Assembly (NCBI GenBank): GCA_024752435.1 | Contig: CP103031.1 | Span: forward strand, 988,001-1,052,000 | DNA: 64,000 bases | Source of the DNA: Allantophomopsis cytisporea | Taxonomy: Eukaryota; Ascomycota; Leotiomycetes; Phacidiales; Phacidiaceae | Direction: 5' to 3' | Shown here: piece by piece, positions 1 through 11,736 of the stretch | How the letters are laid out: each line of letters begins with the position of its first letter | How positions within the stretch are numbered: the stretch's first letter is position 1 | The notes under the pieces: model-generated | What the model was told of the DNA's origin: nothing | What the model saw: only the letters and a program-made list of their open reading frames with translations | The model's database searches: none | Program-made: the position numbers and the translations under genes

Positions 1-1524
1 CGTGAGGACACAGTTCGCATCATCATTACTGGTCTTTTGTCTGACACTGCGGTTGCTCAGCTAGGTAGTGATAGACTAGTAGAGTTGGCCTTACTCCTAC
101 AGGCTGGCGAACATGTGAACCAGAACAGTGTAGATGATGAGCTCGACTGGCACGATCTGGAGTGGACCCCAAGACCTGTTGATGCGGGACCTGGCTTCAA
201 GAGGTCAAAAAGCGCAGACATCATTGGAACTTTGATTGGCATGCTCGGATCACAAGAGGTTTTTATTAGGGAATTCCAAAACACAATAGGGGAGACTCTG
301 TTGAAACAGGATGGAGATTTTCAAAGAGAGGTATGTACTAGTGAATTCCATCTTTTGTTTTAAAAGTGGTATCGAGTTGCCAATACCCTTTCATATTGGA
401 ACATGCTTATCTACGCTCGGATTCATTCGGATCCAGAACCATCCTCATTTATGTTCATTATAAGCATCGCGGATTCAGTTGATAATATGCATCGTCCTCA
501 ATAGTCCGCCGCTTGTTGCGCTAATTTTCATTTCGACCTAGAAGATAATCCGATGCTAACACCGTATCAGATCAAGGTCCTAGATCTTCTAAAATCACGA
601 TTCGGCGAAGCACCACTCCAGTCATGCGATGTTATGATCAGAGATGTTCAGGTTTCTCGACTTACGAACACAGATATTCGTCAAGCACAACAGCTAGATA
701 TTTCCGCCGAAGAGCTTAGAATGGCTACAGAGATGCAAGATGGCATCTCTGAATCAGCAACAGCTTTCACACATGAGCTTGCAGAAGGTCTACTTAAACC
801 TTCATTTAATGCAAAGATATTGTCTCGCATGTATTGGCCACAGCTCCACGAAGAAACATACCGCGTTCCTGCACCAATATACGATATCCAGTTAAGATAC
901 GAGAAGGGGTTTGAAGTTATCAAGCAAGCCCGCAAATTGACTTGGTTACATCATCTTGGCCATGTTGATGTAGAGCTCCATTTTGACGATCGAATCATAG
1001 ATGAGACAGTACATACATGGCAAGCTACTGTTATATATGCCTTTGAGGGTGACGGAATTCCCGGCAAGAGTGTCGAGCGCACAGTTGATGAACTTGTGGA
1101 AATGCTTGGTATGGATGAGACTTTAGTCCGCAGTGCATTGACTTTCTGGGTTGGCAAACTCGTTCTACATTCCTCAGCCTTAGAAACTTATGCTATCATT
1201 GAGGATTTGAGCAAGTTTGATACAGAGCGAGATTCTGCAGAAGTTGCGGCTGCGGCTGCTGCAACAGAGAACACTGAGGACCCTGCGTTGCTTGCAAACG
1301 AACAGGACTCAGCCGAAGAGTTGAAAAAATACTGGCCACTTATTCAGGGCATGCTGACGAATACCATGAGTCAAATGCCTTTGGGCCAAATCGGCATGAT
1401 GCTCAGAATGGTAGTTGAGGGAGGCTTTCCTTTTGGTGACGATGAACTGGGCGAGTTTCTGAATGGAGAGGTTGAGAACGGGGTTTTGGAAATGGTCGCA
1501 GGAAAATACAAGCTGAAAAAGTGA
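1..1524 (+). CDS. apc2: Anaphase-promoting complex subunit 2 (cullin), 3' part; 5' end outside the window
   Basis: The frame is open from base 1. Exon 1..330, intron 331..570 (GTATGT donor, GCTAAC branch at 555, CAG acceptor, 240 nt), exon 571..1524. The joined protein reads DFQRE-IKVLDLLKSRFGEAPL, a cullin signature; an ATG at 553 lies inside the intron and is not a start. Visible parts are the C-terminal cullin homology region (SRMYWPQL, then the helical/winged-helix part around 950-1200) and the last 65 residues, which match the APC2 C-terminal winged helix (KKYWPLIQGML...GKYKLKK). APC2 is the scaffold that holds the RING subunit APC11 in the ubiquitin ligase that drives anaphase and mitotic exit. 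An acidic/alanine linker (AAAAAATENTEDP) lies before the last domain. The N-terminal half is missing because the window starts inside the gene. Confidence 0.93.
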
Positions 1525-2356
1525 TCGAGGTAGCAAAAGATCATCCTGGAAGGCAGATATTAGAGCCGACAGCTCACCAAAAGTACTCATTCGTGAAGGT
1601 CTAGACGGAGAAATTCGATTTTGATGCCATGATATCAATTTTTGTTCTCTCAACACAAAAGCTGATTTTTGACGGCGGACCATGTGCCTTCGTGATGAAT
1701 TCAGCGATATGGTTGCTTCTGCATGTTTGAACAATCATGAACCCTTCTCATGCTGAGAACTCATCATGCTCTGCGTTTCTTTCTTCCTATTTTCTTCTTC
1801 AATTTTTACATTTTCACCCTCACGGGCACAGGGACTAGTTATGGCTAGATAAATGTGATGTATTTAGATATGTGAGGGAAGCCGCTCTCAATGTGTATGT
1901 AGGTGATTTAAGACGTAAGGACAGGTACATAGCTCATTATTGACTGACCTTTCAAGAAACTATTCAAAGCTTCCATAAATTTTCATCCAATGTCATTTTG
2001 TTTCTCATCGCCTTCTGTCCTCGATCCTTCTTTCCTTTTAGTTTTCATCGTCCATGTACATACACGCGGCTGGTCAACATCGTTAGATTGTTAGAATCCG
2101 ATCAACTTTAAGTCACACCGGATCCGCATATGCAGTACGGCTATGGGGAGCCGAATTATGGCCGATCATGCAGGATTCTTAGAGTGATTAAACTTGTTGA
2201 CTTGGAATCGGAAGCGTTTTTGGAGTCTATTTGATGTAAAGAATTCCGCGTGACTTGTAAAGCAAATGCGGTGATAACCGGTGCCGATGTTTTTCGACAT
2301 TCTGAAAGCGGCGGTCACGCCGGAGCGAAAGGCTTCCGACGAACATACTTCTCCTA

Positions 2357-2387
2357 GAACTCGAACTCGAACTCGAACTTGAACTCG
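2357..2387. repeat. GAACTC hexamer microsatellite
   Basis: Five units of GAACTC with one C-to-T change. Confidence 0.8.
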
Positions 2388-3419
2388 TAAATCCACCTAC
2401 GTTATCCTTGTATTACGAGGTAGAGGCAGATCTAGAGTGACAAAAGGCGTCGTTGCAAGTCTTCTCTCTGCATACCGGCTCCGTCCGCACATATGAGCGG
2501 TCTGACAGAAGGGAAGGTTGAAGGGATCTAATGTAGGGGTCACAGCACAGCCTGGGACTCGGTCAGCTGTTGAGACTGTGGGTTCATAACGGGGATCTGG
2601 GCAAGCTCATCAAGTCTCGCAGAGGTATGTATGTACAAACATGCAAATAATTTTCACGTACTGTACAAGGCCAGAAGGCTTGTTACATTCCCGCTGATAG
2701 GAGACGTAAGGTGATCTTATGAAAGAGGGTTGGTTCTCCATTGACTGCTGCTTAGCTGGCGGTTTGTGACTCGAAGGGCGGAAGAGAAAGAATTGCGAGG
2801 CTGACAGGATGTGGATAGCACCGACGCAGGCGGAGGTGCTACTTGATGTAGCCTGTAAGGGATCTTGCTTGCAAATCCTCGTGTGTGTATCAAACTGGGC
2901 GAATCCTGATTAGAGAGGGGAGAGCGAAAGAGAGTGAGTACCTCAGGAGAAAGAGGGAGAGAGAGAGTAATATGTAAGTAATCTACATATATGAAGCACA
3001 CACATGTCTCTTCCCTTGTATTCTCTCTTTCGTCTTCCACCTTCTCGGCCTCGGCCTGCCTTTGCAACCATGATCATATTTTCTTCTCACCGATTACTCA
3101 GGAAATGATTGCAGTGAACGATAGCATTTGCCTTGTGATGCGTTTCTTTTGGTTTAGCTTCAGCGGTGTGCGATATAGAAGAGGTCAACATAGGACTCCT
3201 GCAAATCATGTTTGTTTGGAGTCAAGGAAGAGAGATAGATGAACGATATGAGAAATCATCATCATGCTCTTAGTAGCGGACCGTGTCTCGGCTTTATGTG
3301 AAGAGTGTCGTGAGCAGATGGGAAGCGGATTACTAAAGCATAATTGCCGCCTCATGTACAGAGGGGTATGTATGGATGTACAGCGTAATACACAATTATG
3401 GCGGAATATGGAGCATGTA

Positions 3420-3424
<5 letters not shown>

Positions 3425-3451
<27 letters not shown>
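3425..3451. repeat. (TA)n microsatellite
   Basis: About 13 uninterrupted AT units. Confidence 0.9.
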
Positions 3452-4143
3452 CCTCTCTCTATTCTATGGAGGCTGCGGTCACGATATGTCTGTAAGTACA
3501 TATACTATACATATGCCTACTTCAATACCTCTCCGTTCTCAGGAGATGGACGCTAACTAACTAATGCTATGTTGGCTGGGCCTAATGTACGGTAACAAGT
3601 CTCATCATCAATGCATGCGGTCTTGTACATCCTTCTTCATTCAGCACCAAATGTGCGTAAATAGTGTAGAGTAGCCTGTCGATTCTCGAGATCAGGACAA
3701 TAATAGGACATAAGAATAACAATGTAGGATAATAAGTAGGGTGATCAATGAGGTTTGGTAAGATGAGAAAGATAAGTGTCTAAGGGCATCCTAGTCACTA
3801 ATGTACTGAAGTGGTGAGTTGCAAGGGAGCAGAGCCATGTGTGGTTCTTGGCTGAGGAATGCAAGACGGGAGATATGAGAGGGCCACATCGATTTTTCTG
3901 ATTTCTCATTAACTTATCTCTTTTAGTTTTCTTGTTTTTGTGAACTGTGGAACTGCGAATGATGAACAGGTGGTGATGAGTAAAGGTGGTCACAATGGCA
4001 ACGATGATGATGATGTGGTAGGTGTAAGACCAGCCATAGACAGGGTTTCTTGGTGTTTGTTGTATGAATTTGTTATCGATTGGTTGACTTTACGTATGTG
4101 TGTATGTGTATATAGTAGGTATATTCGAGACAGTACAATACCT

Positions 4144-4146
<3 letters not shown>

Positions 4147-4181
<35 letters not shown>
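4147..4181. repeat. (TA)n microsatellite
   Basis: About 17 uninterrupted AT units. Confidence 0.9.
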
Positions 4182-4186
<5 letters not shown>

Positions 4187-4287
4187 TTGAAAGCCCACTC
4201 ACTTCCCTGTGGACTCAATCATCCATGGAATGAGCTCAGAAGATATCGAGGATATATGTAAAGTGAAGTACACCTAGGTACTGGATA

Positions 4288-4308
4288 AGAGAGAGAGAGA
4301 GAGAGAGA
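4288..4308. repeat. (GA)n microsatellite
   Basis: About 10 uninterrupted GA units. Confidence 0.9.
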
Positions 4309-4803
4309 TACGGTGTATAGATAAGCTGATAAAGAAATAAAAATACAAGCACAAGCAAGAGCAAGATTCGCAAGGCCGATCCTATGAATTCCAACTTATC
4401 ACTCTTACCTCTTCTCTGTCTCTCCGTCGAATCTTCCTTCATTCATCCTCGCCCGTTGGCATCTGGTGATTTATATCTCTCCTCCTGCTCCTCCTCCTCC
4501 TCATCCTCCTCCAAGATGATACATACAATAGTGAAGGCGAAGCGAGGAACGACTAAACGCAATCTTATGTATTTATATGTGAGTAGATATGCATGTATCT
4601 TCACGATCGTTTGAGTTGCTCGTTACCTCTCTTCATCTGGGTCCATCGGTCATTATTCCGTCGGTATTCCGGTATTTGTTACCAACAAGGCTAGGTTGCA
4701 GTTGCATTACCACTTCTGTCTGTATGTTCAGTGAAGCAGAGTGAGATGTTGAGTAACGTTTCAACTGGTACATATAGCAAGCTATCTAGCAATATAGGTC
4801 GGG

Positions 4804-4860
4804 TTGAGTCGAGTTGAGTTGAGTTGAGTTGAGTTGAGCCGAGTCGAGTCGAGTAGAGTC
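4804..4860. repeat. GAGTT/GAGTC pentamer tandem array
   Basis: Eleven units of five bases: GAGTT in the middle, with GAGTC, GAGCC and GAGTA variants at the ends. Diverged end units and a uniform core are typical of growth by slippage. Confidence 0.85.
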
Positions 4861-5112
4861 ATTCTCGTAAGGTGAAGTTAAGCTGAGTCAAAGCTGTATC
4901 GAGTTGTGTTGTGTGGTGGCAGCATGGCATGTGGCACATGGGGAATGGCTCAGTGAGTGTATTATGTAGGTATATGTATAATAACGAATAAAGCCCCCAA
5001 AATGCTGGAAACCACCCACTGAACGGCTTCCCTGATTCCCCGAGCCCCCCAATTCCTGGAATCAATCCCACCCACTACCGCATACTTTATAAGAAAAAAA
5101 TTAAGTCGTAAG

Positions 5113-5130
5113 CCCCCCCCCCCCGCCCCC
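5113..5130. repeat. Poly-C tract
   Basis: Seventeen C residues with one G interruption. Confidence 0.85.
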
Positions 5131-5792
5131 GACACGCCAATGTGTGCTATGCTGCTCTACTAGCTATGCTACTCTCAACCTCCCACCTAAATATCGCGCC
5201 CTTCCTCCTCCACGAAGAAAAAACCCCGCACTACAAAGTGAAAATGAATACAATACGGGCGAAGAAAGATCAGAGATAATTACACTCCCAACTGGTAGTC
5301 CTCTATCCTAATTCACCCTTACTATCCGTTGCTTACTTCGTGTTGAATAGGTCTAAATTGCACGCCTGATAGTACACGTCGTTGTACCCGACAGCACTGC
5401 TGCTCGCTCACTGTCCCGCCTGCCATACTCGTACTATCTCCGACTTTTCGGTGACCGATCCCTTCACCAAAGCCTACAAATTTGTAGCACAATTCCTCTA
5501 CAAATGAAACTGTGTTACTATTATTTACACCTCTCTGCGGTCAACCTCTCTCACGGAGATTTCGGCGGCTAACGTGTCCATGGAAGCGGTGGATACTCTG
5601 CATCTCGAGGCTTGTCGATGCGAGTCTTCTCGATCACCGACAAAGGCCATTTATAATATCCTGCTACAACTGATACTCCTACCGATTTTGAAGAGAAGAA
5701 CCGGCAAATACCAGAAATCGTTTGTGCTATAAATTTGCCCGTCTGCTCTGATCTGTCAGATAGTCATCTTTGACCACAAGACACAAAGCACG

Positions 5793-8122
5793 ATGAATGG
5801 GGACTATGGTTCACAGAGACAGCTTTCGGGATCACCCCCAGCCCAAGGTCTTGATGACCAAAGGTCTTTTACGTCAGCTACACAGACACATAGGACTACT
5901 ACTTCTTTACCACCAAACAGAGACCCATGGTCTCCAGGGCCGCAGCCATCAATTCTCCTTGATTATAGAGGACCCTTTTTCGGAATGCATCCCCCAAACT
6001 TTTCATCGAATTCAGCGCGGTTCAGACCACTCTCCTTTCCAGCGTCCAACAACATGCAGCCCAGGAGAGCACCAGAGCCGTTGAGGAACGGAACTCCTCC
6101 AACTACGAACCTAGACAATGGACCTATCCCATTGAACACTTCCAATAGACCCTGGGAGGCGGTGGCTAGACAATCTACAGAGTCATTGATTAGCTATACA
6201 GCCGCAACGAGGGAGCCACCTGCAACATTGTCTGATAGAGATGTTTCCCATTCGCGTGTTTTGCTCGAATCGCGGCGTCAAAATCAGGCGTCAAGGGATA
6301 CCGTAGGATCGAACAGCCCGGTATCGAGTTACTCTTCAACTTCAAGTCCAATTGTACACTGGCCATTGCCTCTGCCACACCCAAGTTTGAATCCCAATGA
6401 ACCTGCGAACAGTACACTTGAAAGTAACACTGGGGTTAATCGTGTATGGCCATACAGTGAAGAGGCCGAGAGGGCTACAGCAGCACGCATGTTGAGGATG
6501 AGACAGGTGCAAGATGCAGCCTTAGAGGGTCGTAACTTCAGAAGAACGATACGTGACTTTGCCGAAGACCTTTATGGTGGTGACGACGAGGGTGACTTCC
6601 CAAATTACGTGGACTCCTCATTTCCTCGTAGATTGGTGCAGGTGAATGGGACTTCTGACACGGGATTGCAAGATCGCGCCTCAGTGAGTAGCACTGAAAC
6701 TAGAGTTGGTATGTTTTCCTCTCGCTCTCCTTTCGCTTTTTTTCAAAGTGAGTATTCTAAACAGCTGACAGCAACAACAGCAACGAGAGAAAGACTTCGG
6801 CGCCTACCACGTGGATATGGAGGTCTACGCAAAGTTGTCACCTCCGCCAACTACCTGGAGTCGTTGGAGCAGCCTGACATTGATAGTCTGGATGTTAACG
6901 ATCGTAGTGAGTCCCAAATCTTCATTGTTAAAGGTAATGGTTGTAACAAGACTGATTCTGATAGCCTGTGTCATCTGCTATAATGATTATGGGATTACGA
7001 ACCCTGAAGGTGTTGTTGAGACGCCGCGACGTTTGTTAAGGTGCAAGCACGTATTTGGAAATAAGTGTTTAAAGAAGTGGCTTAAGAGTGCCGACAGCTG
7101 CCCATATTGCCGCGATAAGCTACCATCAACGTTCAAGTCTCATCATCGGCATCCCAATCGAGTTTCAAGTGAGGTTGCAGTTCCCAATGACATACCTGCA
7201 AGAAGAGTATCGAATCAAGCAACGAGTAATTCCGGAGTAATCTCATCAAACGAAGGCATGGCTTATGCGACATATGAAGGTGAAAGTTTGAGCGGCTTCC
7301 ATCCTGGTCACTTAACTGCACAAACATCGACAACAAGTGGACGACCAGTGCAGAGGAATCGGAACAATACTACTTCATCGGTGGTTGATGGGACCGGGCA
7401 GTCATCATCTAGCAGGCATGTGTTTGGGAACCCTTAGATATGCAGTGGTAGACTGACCTTCGTCCAGCTATAATGCGTCAGAAAGATCTCAGCACGATAA
7501 TTTTGGTCGGCAATCATATATGGACTTCATCCATACGTACCCGATAGATTTTCAGACCAGTCCGTCCGATGGGAACAGCCATAACGAGATGTCCAGTGGC
7601 CGTACTTTACCAGCCCCACAAACAGAGTCCACAAATAGTACATATTCTCCGGAGGTGAATTATATGCACTTTTATGGAGCTGATGTGAGTGCATTCAACC
7701 GTCAACAAATCACACCATCAACAAGCATGCCTCCAACACGGAGATCAGTTCCAGCAACTCCAGGTACACAGCGACGACATTCTGACCTATCTGGCATGGA
7801 GTTTCCATCATCAGGTAGAGATGGTAGGGCTCTATGGTCGCCAATTCAGTTAGCTTCTATACAGTCTGGTCGGACGCCTACCAGTCTGGAGGGAAACGAT
7901 ACGCAGTCCGGAGCAACACACGAGCTTAGCCATCCTGGAAACAGAGATGGACAGCTAAGAAACCCTGGAATTTTAACGGAATCTTCATCCTCTGCGACGC
8001 CTACATATATGCTATCCACACAAAACACAACCCCGCGTTATTCAAGAAGATTCCAAGCAGGATTCGTTCAGATCCCACCTTATTACTCGCCACCTAGTAA
8101 CAACTGGGAAGTTGCTCGTTGA
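5793..8122 (+). CDS. RING-finger protein, probable E3 ubiquitin ligase
   Basis: Exons 5793..6708, 6781..6906 (or from 6772), 6965..7415 and 7468..8122 give about 715 aa. Intron 6907..6964 has a GTGAGT donor. Intron 7416..7467 must use a GC donor (CAG|GCATGT, branch CTGAC at 7452) because the GT alternative runs into a stop. The first 370 residues are Pro/Ser/Thr-rich and disordered. The RING follows near residue 350-400: CVIC, then CKHVFGNKC, then CPYC. The fifth zinc ligand position holds Gly instead of Cys/His. The C-terminal half is Ser/Thr/Gln-rich without a domain. RING proteins of this build bring an E2 enzyme to a substrate; no substrate can be named. The first small intron (6709..6780) is uncertain because the frame is also open if it is retained. 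Confidence 0.82.
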
Positions 8123-9817
8123 CGTAAGAAGATCTTTATCGCACTGTCGGAAATACTTCGACAGATCACGGAACCTAGAACGACCCAGTTTGTTCTTTAC
8201 TCGAATAAGACGTTTCATCAGTCAGATCCCAACCTTCAACCTCCTCGAAATATATTGCAGAACACAAATCACGACACTTAGAGAATTTCCTAGGGTGTCT
8301 GACTGACTTGTTCTTATACTGTCTTTTTCTTTCTTCCTTCCTTTTCGTAGCACTGTAACGTTTTTCCAGCATCAAAAATCATCTGGTGGCTTTGCACATT
8401 CATGTCTGTCTTTTAGCATTGCTAGGAGTTGGGGCGGAACGGAGTACATGGACCAACAATGGTTCTTTGGAGAAAGAATGAGAGATACAACGAATTTGAA
8501 GCTTTTATACTGATAAAGCGCTTCCAATCAGCTGCTGTGTGCCAGTGTCTGACCAATGAAGTTTCATGAGTACCATGGCTGATGATCAGCAAAATTCCTC
8601 ACACCGGAATACATACATGTTACGAACTTACTTCGATGCTGTTATTGAAATTAAACTGCTTCAACGAAGAATTCCCTATTCGCGCTTTCCATCAGTATCC
8701 AGACGTGATATAGACCATATCTGAGAGACTTAAATAAACTTCCCTGCGCATAAATCTGGATTTGAAGTACGCCAGGGCTATTGTTGTCCAAAACACCCAG
8801 ATTAAGTTATCTCATCGATCTCAACCGCCTTTCGACCTAAAATTATTACAGCTGCATCCAACATCTCAACAATATGCCCTTGGTAGCCTCGATATATGGT
8901 TATCAGTCTCACACTCATTGTTAAAGCGTAGGTATTTATATATATAAAATATAAGCCTGCGAGCGAGCAGATCGCTCTTGTTCTCAGGCGCCAGATTTTG
9001 AAGAGTAAAGTATTATTCAACGCCGGACTGATCCACTCATTCCCATTAGTCGCTTCCTATAATCCAATAATAATGGAACCGTTACAAAATTATCTTAGTC
9101 CAATAGTTATGCACCATAACAATAGTAAAGTACTAAAATAGACCAAGGGAGAGAGAGGTCTTTAACCTTTTTGTCAATATCCATACACTTCGACTAATTC
9201 AAACTTTTTGAGATATCAATGGCATAGAAGCGCATAGCAGTGTTGTTCAGGGAGAACAAAGACACTCTTGGAATCTTGACGAGGAGTTCTGGTGTGAGAC
9301 GGTCTTGAATTTGAACAAGGGGGAAGAGGAGAACACGGAAAGACTGAGGAGGCAAGGAGATGTGGAACAGAATGTTTATGATGGAATCGACAATATGGAG
9401 TATTGGAGTGAAGATGTATCTTGGAACGTACTGAAGGGAGAGGATTCTTTTCAAAGAAGGTACTTTGACAACTTTATGCACCTCAAATTGCTCAGCTAAT
9501 AGTCGTAATCAAAAAAAAAAAAAAAAAAAACGTCCACTACCTTACCTGCTTACCCCCAATCTCCCATGAATATTGAGACTCAGAACGAAGTTGGAAGTAT
9601 ACTCGACTGTGTAGCCACAATATGTCATCGAATCAAGGAGCCTATGAGACTGCGAGACAGATATAGTAACTGTGAGGAAACAAATCAATATAAACAGACC
9701 CCGCCACTTCTAGACTTGTTTGAGCAGATAGCAACCAATGAATCATCAAATAATAGCATACAATAAGGTCAATAGGGCAAACACAACATTTGGTTGTTTT
9801 ATTGTTCGACTTCGAAT
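8123..9817. other. Intergenic region between two converging genes
   Basis: About 1.7 kb with no supported gene; it holds both 3' ends. A 95-codon ORF on the minus strand (9194..9481) has no recognisable domain and no plausible neighbouring exon. A run of 20 A residues is at 9511..9530. Confidence 0.55.
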
Positions 9818-11071
9818 TTAAAGCTTTGCTCTACTATTGCCACCATCTCTTGCTTGTTGAACAAGATTCCAAGATATCTCAGCCCACGGATGCATACAAG
9901 CACCGTTTTCTTTTGCCTGAACACTGCTCGCCTGCCGGGCAGCGTATCTTGCAGCAATACCTTGCATGATACAAGTCAACCGAAACATTGAAAAGGCGGT
10001 TCCCCATGCGGCTTCCGGCGATGGGTCCCAGCCAGCAACCTCCGCATACCATTCAAGTAACTGCTTTGGAGTCGGAATACCTGGCGTTTCGCCTGTTTTG
10101 AAGCCCGGTTGGGTACGAGGGGTATCGGAGTACGCAGTAAGGTACGGCGTAAACATATTCATAAGATCAGAGAGAGGGTGACCGATTGTAGACATCTCCC
10201 AGCTACTTATTGTCAGTACATATGATTAAGATAGTAATTATCACTCACTCAATAATGCCTATGACTTTTGGTTCAGTCTTGTGAAAGACCAGGTTATCGA
10301 TCTTGTAGTCGCCATGGATAGGGCTACCACGATCCTTCGGCTGCGCCTTTGGATCCTTGAAGAAGGTGAGCATTTCGTCAATGTGAGCTATCTTTCCAAC
10401 CATCTCCTTTGTTTCAATATCCATGACCTTTGATTGAGCATCACTGATAGTCTCCCAGGTTGCAATCTGTCTGTTGTAGAACCCATAGGACTTCCCGAAA
10501 TTCTCTAGTCCTACGTCTTTTGGGTTTATACGATGAAGCTTCGCAAGAGTCCGGACTGCCTCATGCCATCTACGTGGAGGTTAGCAGCAAACAATGCTGT
10601 ACAAGGCTATTCATGAAAACATACATCTCTGTTCTTTCCGCTGGTGTCACACCAGGTATGCTTGCATCCTCAATGATCCTGCCATCCAGAAATTCCATGA
10701 TGTAGAAAGGTGTGCCAACAACACTGTCGTCTTCGCAAAGGCAGTAGGTTTTCGGAACAGGAACATCGGTTGTTTCTAGAGCGTGTATAACTCTATATTC
10801 TCGCTCAACTTTGTGTGCAGTTTTCGAGAGCAACTTTCCTGGCGGTTTCTTTCGGAGGACATATTTCTGGCCATCTTGCGCCGTCAATTGATAGGTAGGA
10901 TTCGATTGGCCGTAACCGAACTATATTTAAAATCAGACACTATTCAATTAAGGTGAGTTTTGGAAGAAAGACCTGTTTGACGTCTAAGGGTATTTGGATT
11001 TCGGGTACATTCTTCGAAAGGTAGCGTTCGAGCGATAGAATATCTATAGGTTGTCTTACTGCCCCAGCCAT
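9818..11071 (-). CDS. Aminoglycoside phosphotransferase-fold kinase (ACAD10/11 N-domain type) with PTS1 signal
   Basis: Exons 11071..10973, 10920..10625, 10569..10249 and 10202..9818 (introns 52, 55 and 46 nt) give 366 aa. The fold is that of APH/choline kinases: a Gly-containing loop FGYGQSNPTY, a VLRKKP lysine, the catalytic loop HGDYKIDNLVFH (Brenner motif, HGDxxxxN) near residue 230, and DWEMSTIGHP in place of DFG. This subfamily occurs as the N-terminal domain of animal ACAD10/11, where it is reported to phosphorylate 4-hydroxyacyl substrates before dehydration. Here the kinase stands alone. The protein ends in SRAKL; AKL is a functional type-1 peroxisomal signal in fungi, so action in peroxisomal fatty-acid breakdown is likely. 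Substrate is inferred, the fold is not. Confidence 0.88.
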
Positions 11072-11736
11072 ATTGTAATGCCAATTTGTGTAGTATATTT
11101 CAAGTTTCTTGTTCTTCTCGAGTAGCTGGATGCTATATCAGGAGCATTACACGCGGGGCATTCAAAGGTCAAAAACAGCAGCGTGACGTTGTACGGTGAC
11201 GAAGTTGAACAACCGAGGTGCAAGCATAAGTGCGGAGGCCCCAGATTTGGTGCCGAGCCGAAGGTTGGGGTAAGGTTTGACTCTACTTGTACGGCATCTA
11301 CACCTTGTAAATGGTTTGAATAAAGTATGTACCTAGTAAATAGTCACTACGTCTACCATACTCTATTTACCATAATTGTGGGGCGTATTGCACCATGTTC
11401 TATTTCTGGTTCGCATTCAGCCACTAAATAATAGCATAACTCTGGTGCGCATTCTAAAACTTGCCTGATTATCTATGAAAACCATGGGGATACATATTTG
11501 GGCGGTTGGCTGTCCTATGATACGATTCAGACATTACATAATGCAGTGTTTGAGTAAAGATTGAGAATCATCGGAGCCTGAAAGTATTCGGGTCTGTAAG
11601 GTTACACACGAGCGTCGAACAAGAGGCCCAGAAAATTCTAGGAGTAAAACAGGTAAATCTTTTGGACTTTTGAACAGGCGGGGTCTGGAGTGAGCGTGTT
11701 GTCTCCTTCAATGCCTAGCAAAGTTATGAGCAGTCG
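11072..11736. other. Intergenic region, 5' of the kinase and 3' of UTP12
   Basis: About 660 bases with no ORF of interest. It should hold the promoter of the kinase and the terminator of UTP12; no specific motif was recognised. Confidence 0.5.

Larger units (their letters stand above)
1525..5792. other. Long intergenic region without a supported gene
   Basis: About 4.3 kb between APC2 and the RING gene. Small ORFs on both strands are low-complexity or lack any recognisable domain. The region contains the microsatellites listed separately (GAACTC, TA, GA, GAGTT, CTC and poly-C). The last few hundred bases before 5793 are C/T-rich, as in a fungal promoter and 5' UTR. Confidence 0.6.

Noticed and set aside
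553..570. ATG at 553 as start of a separate gene
   Set aside because: It lies between the branch point and acceptor of an APC2 intron; splicing at 570/571 restores the cullin sequence.
9194..9481. 95-codon minus-strand ORF in the intergenic region
   Set aside because: No recognisable domain, no exon partner, and composition like the flanking DNA.
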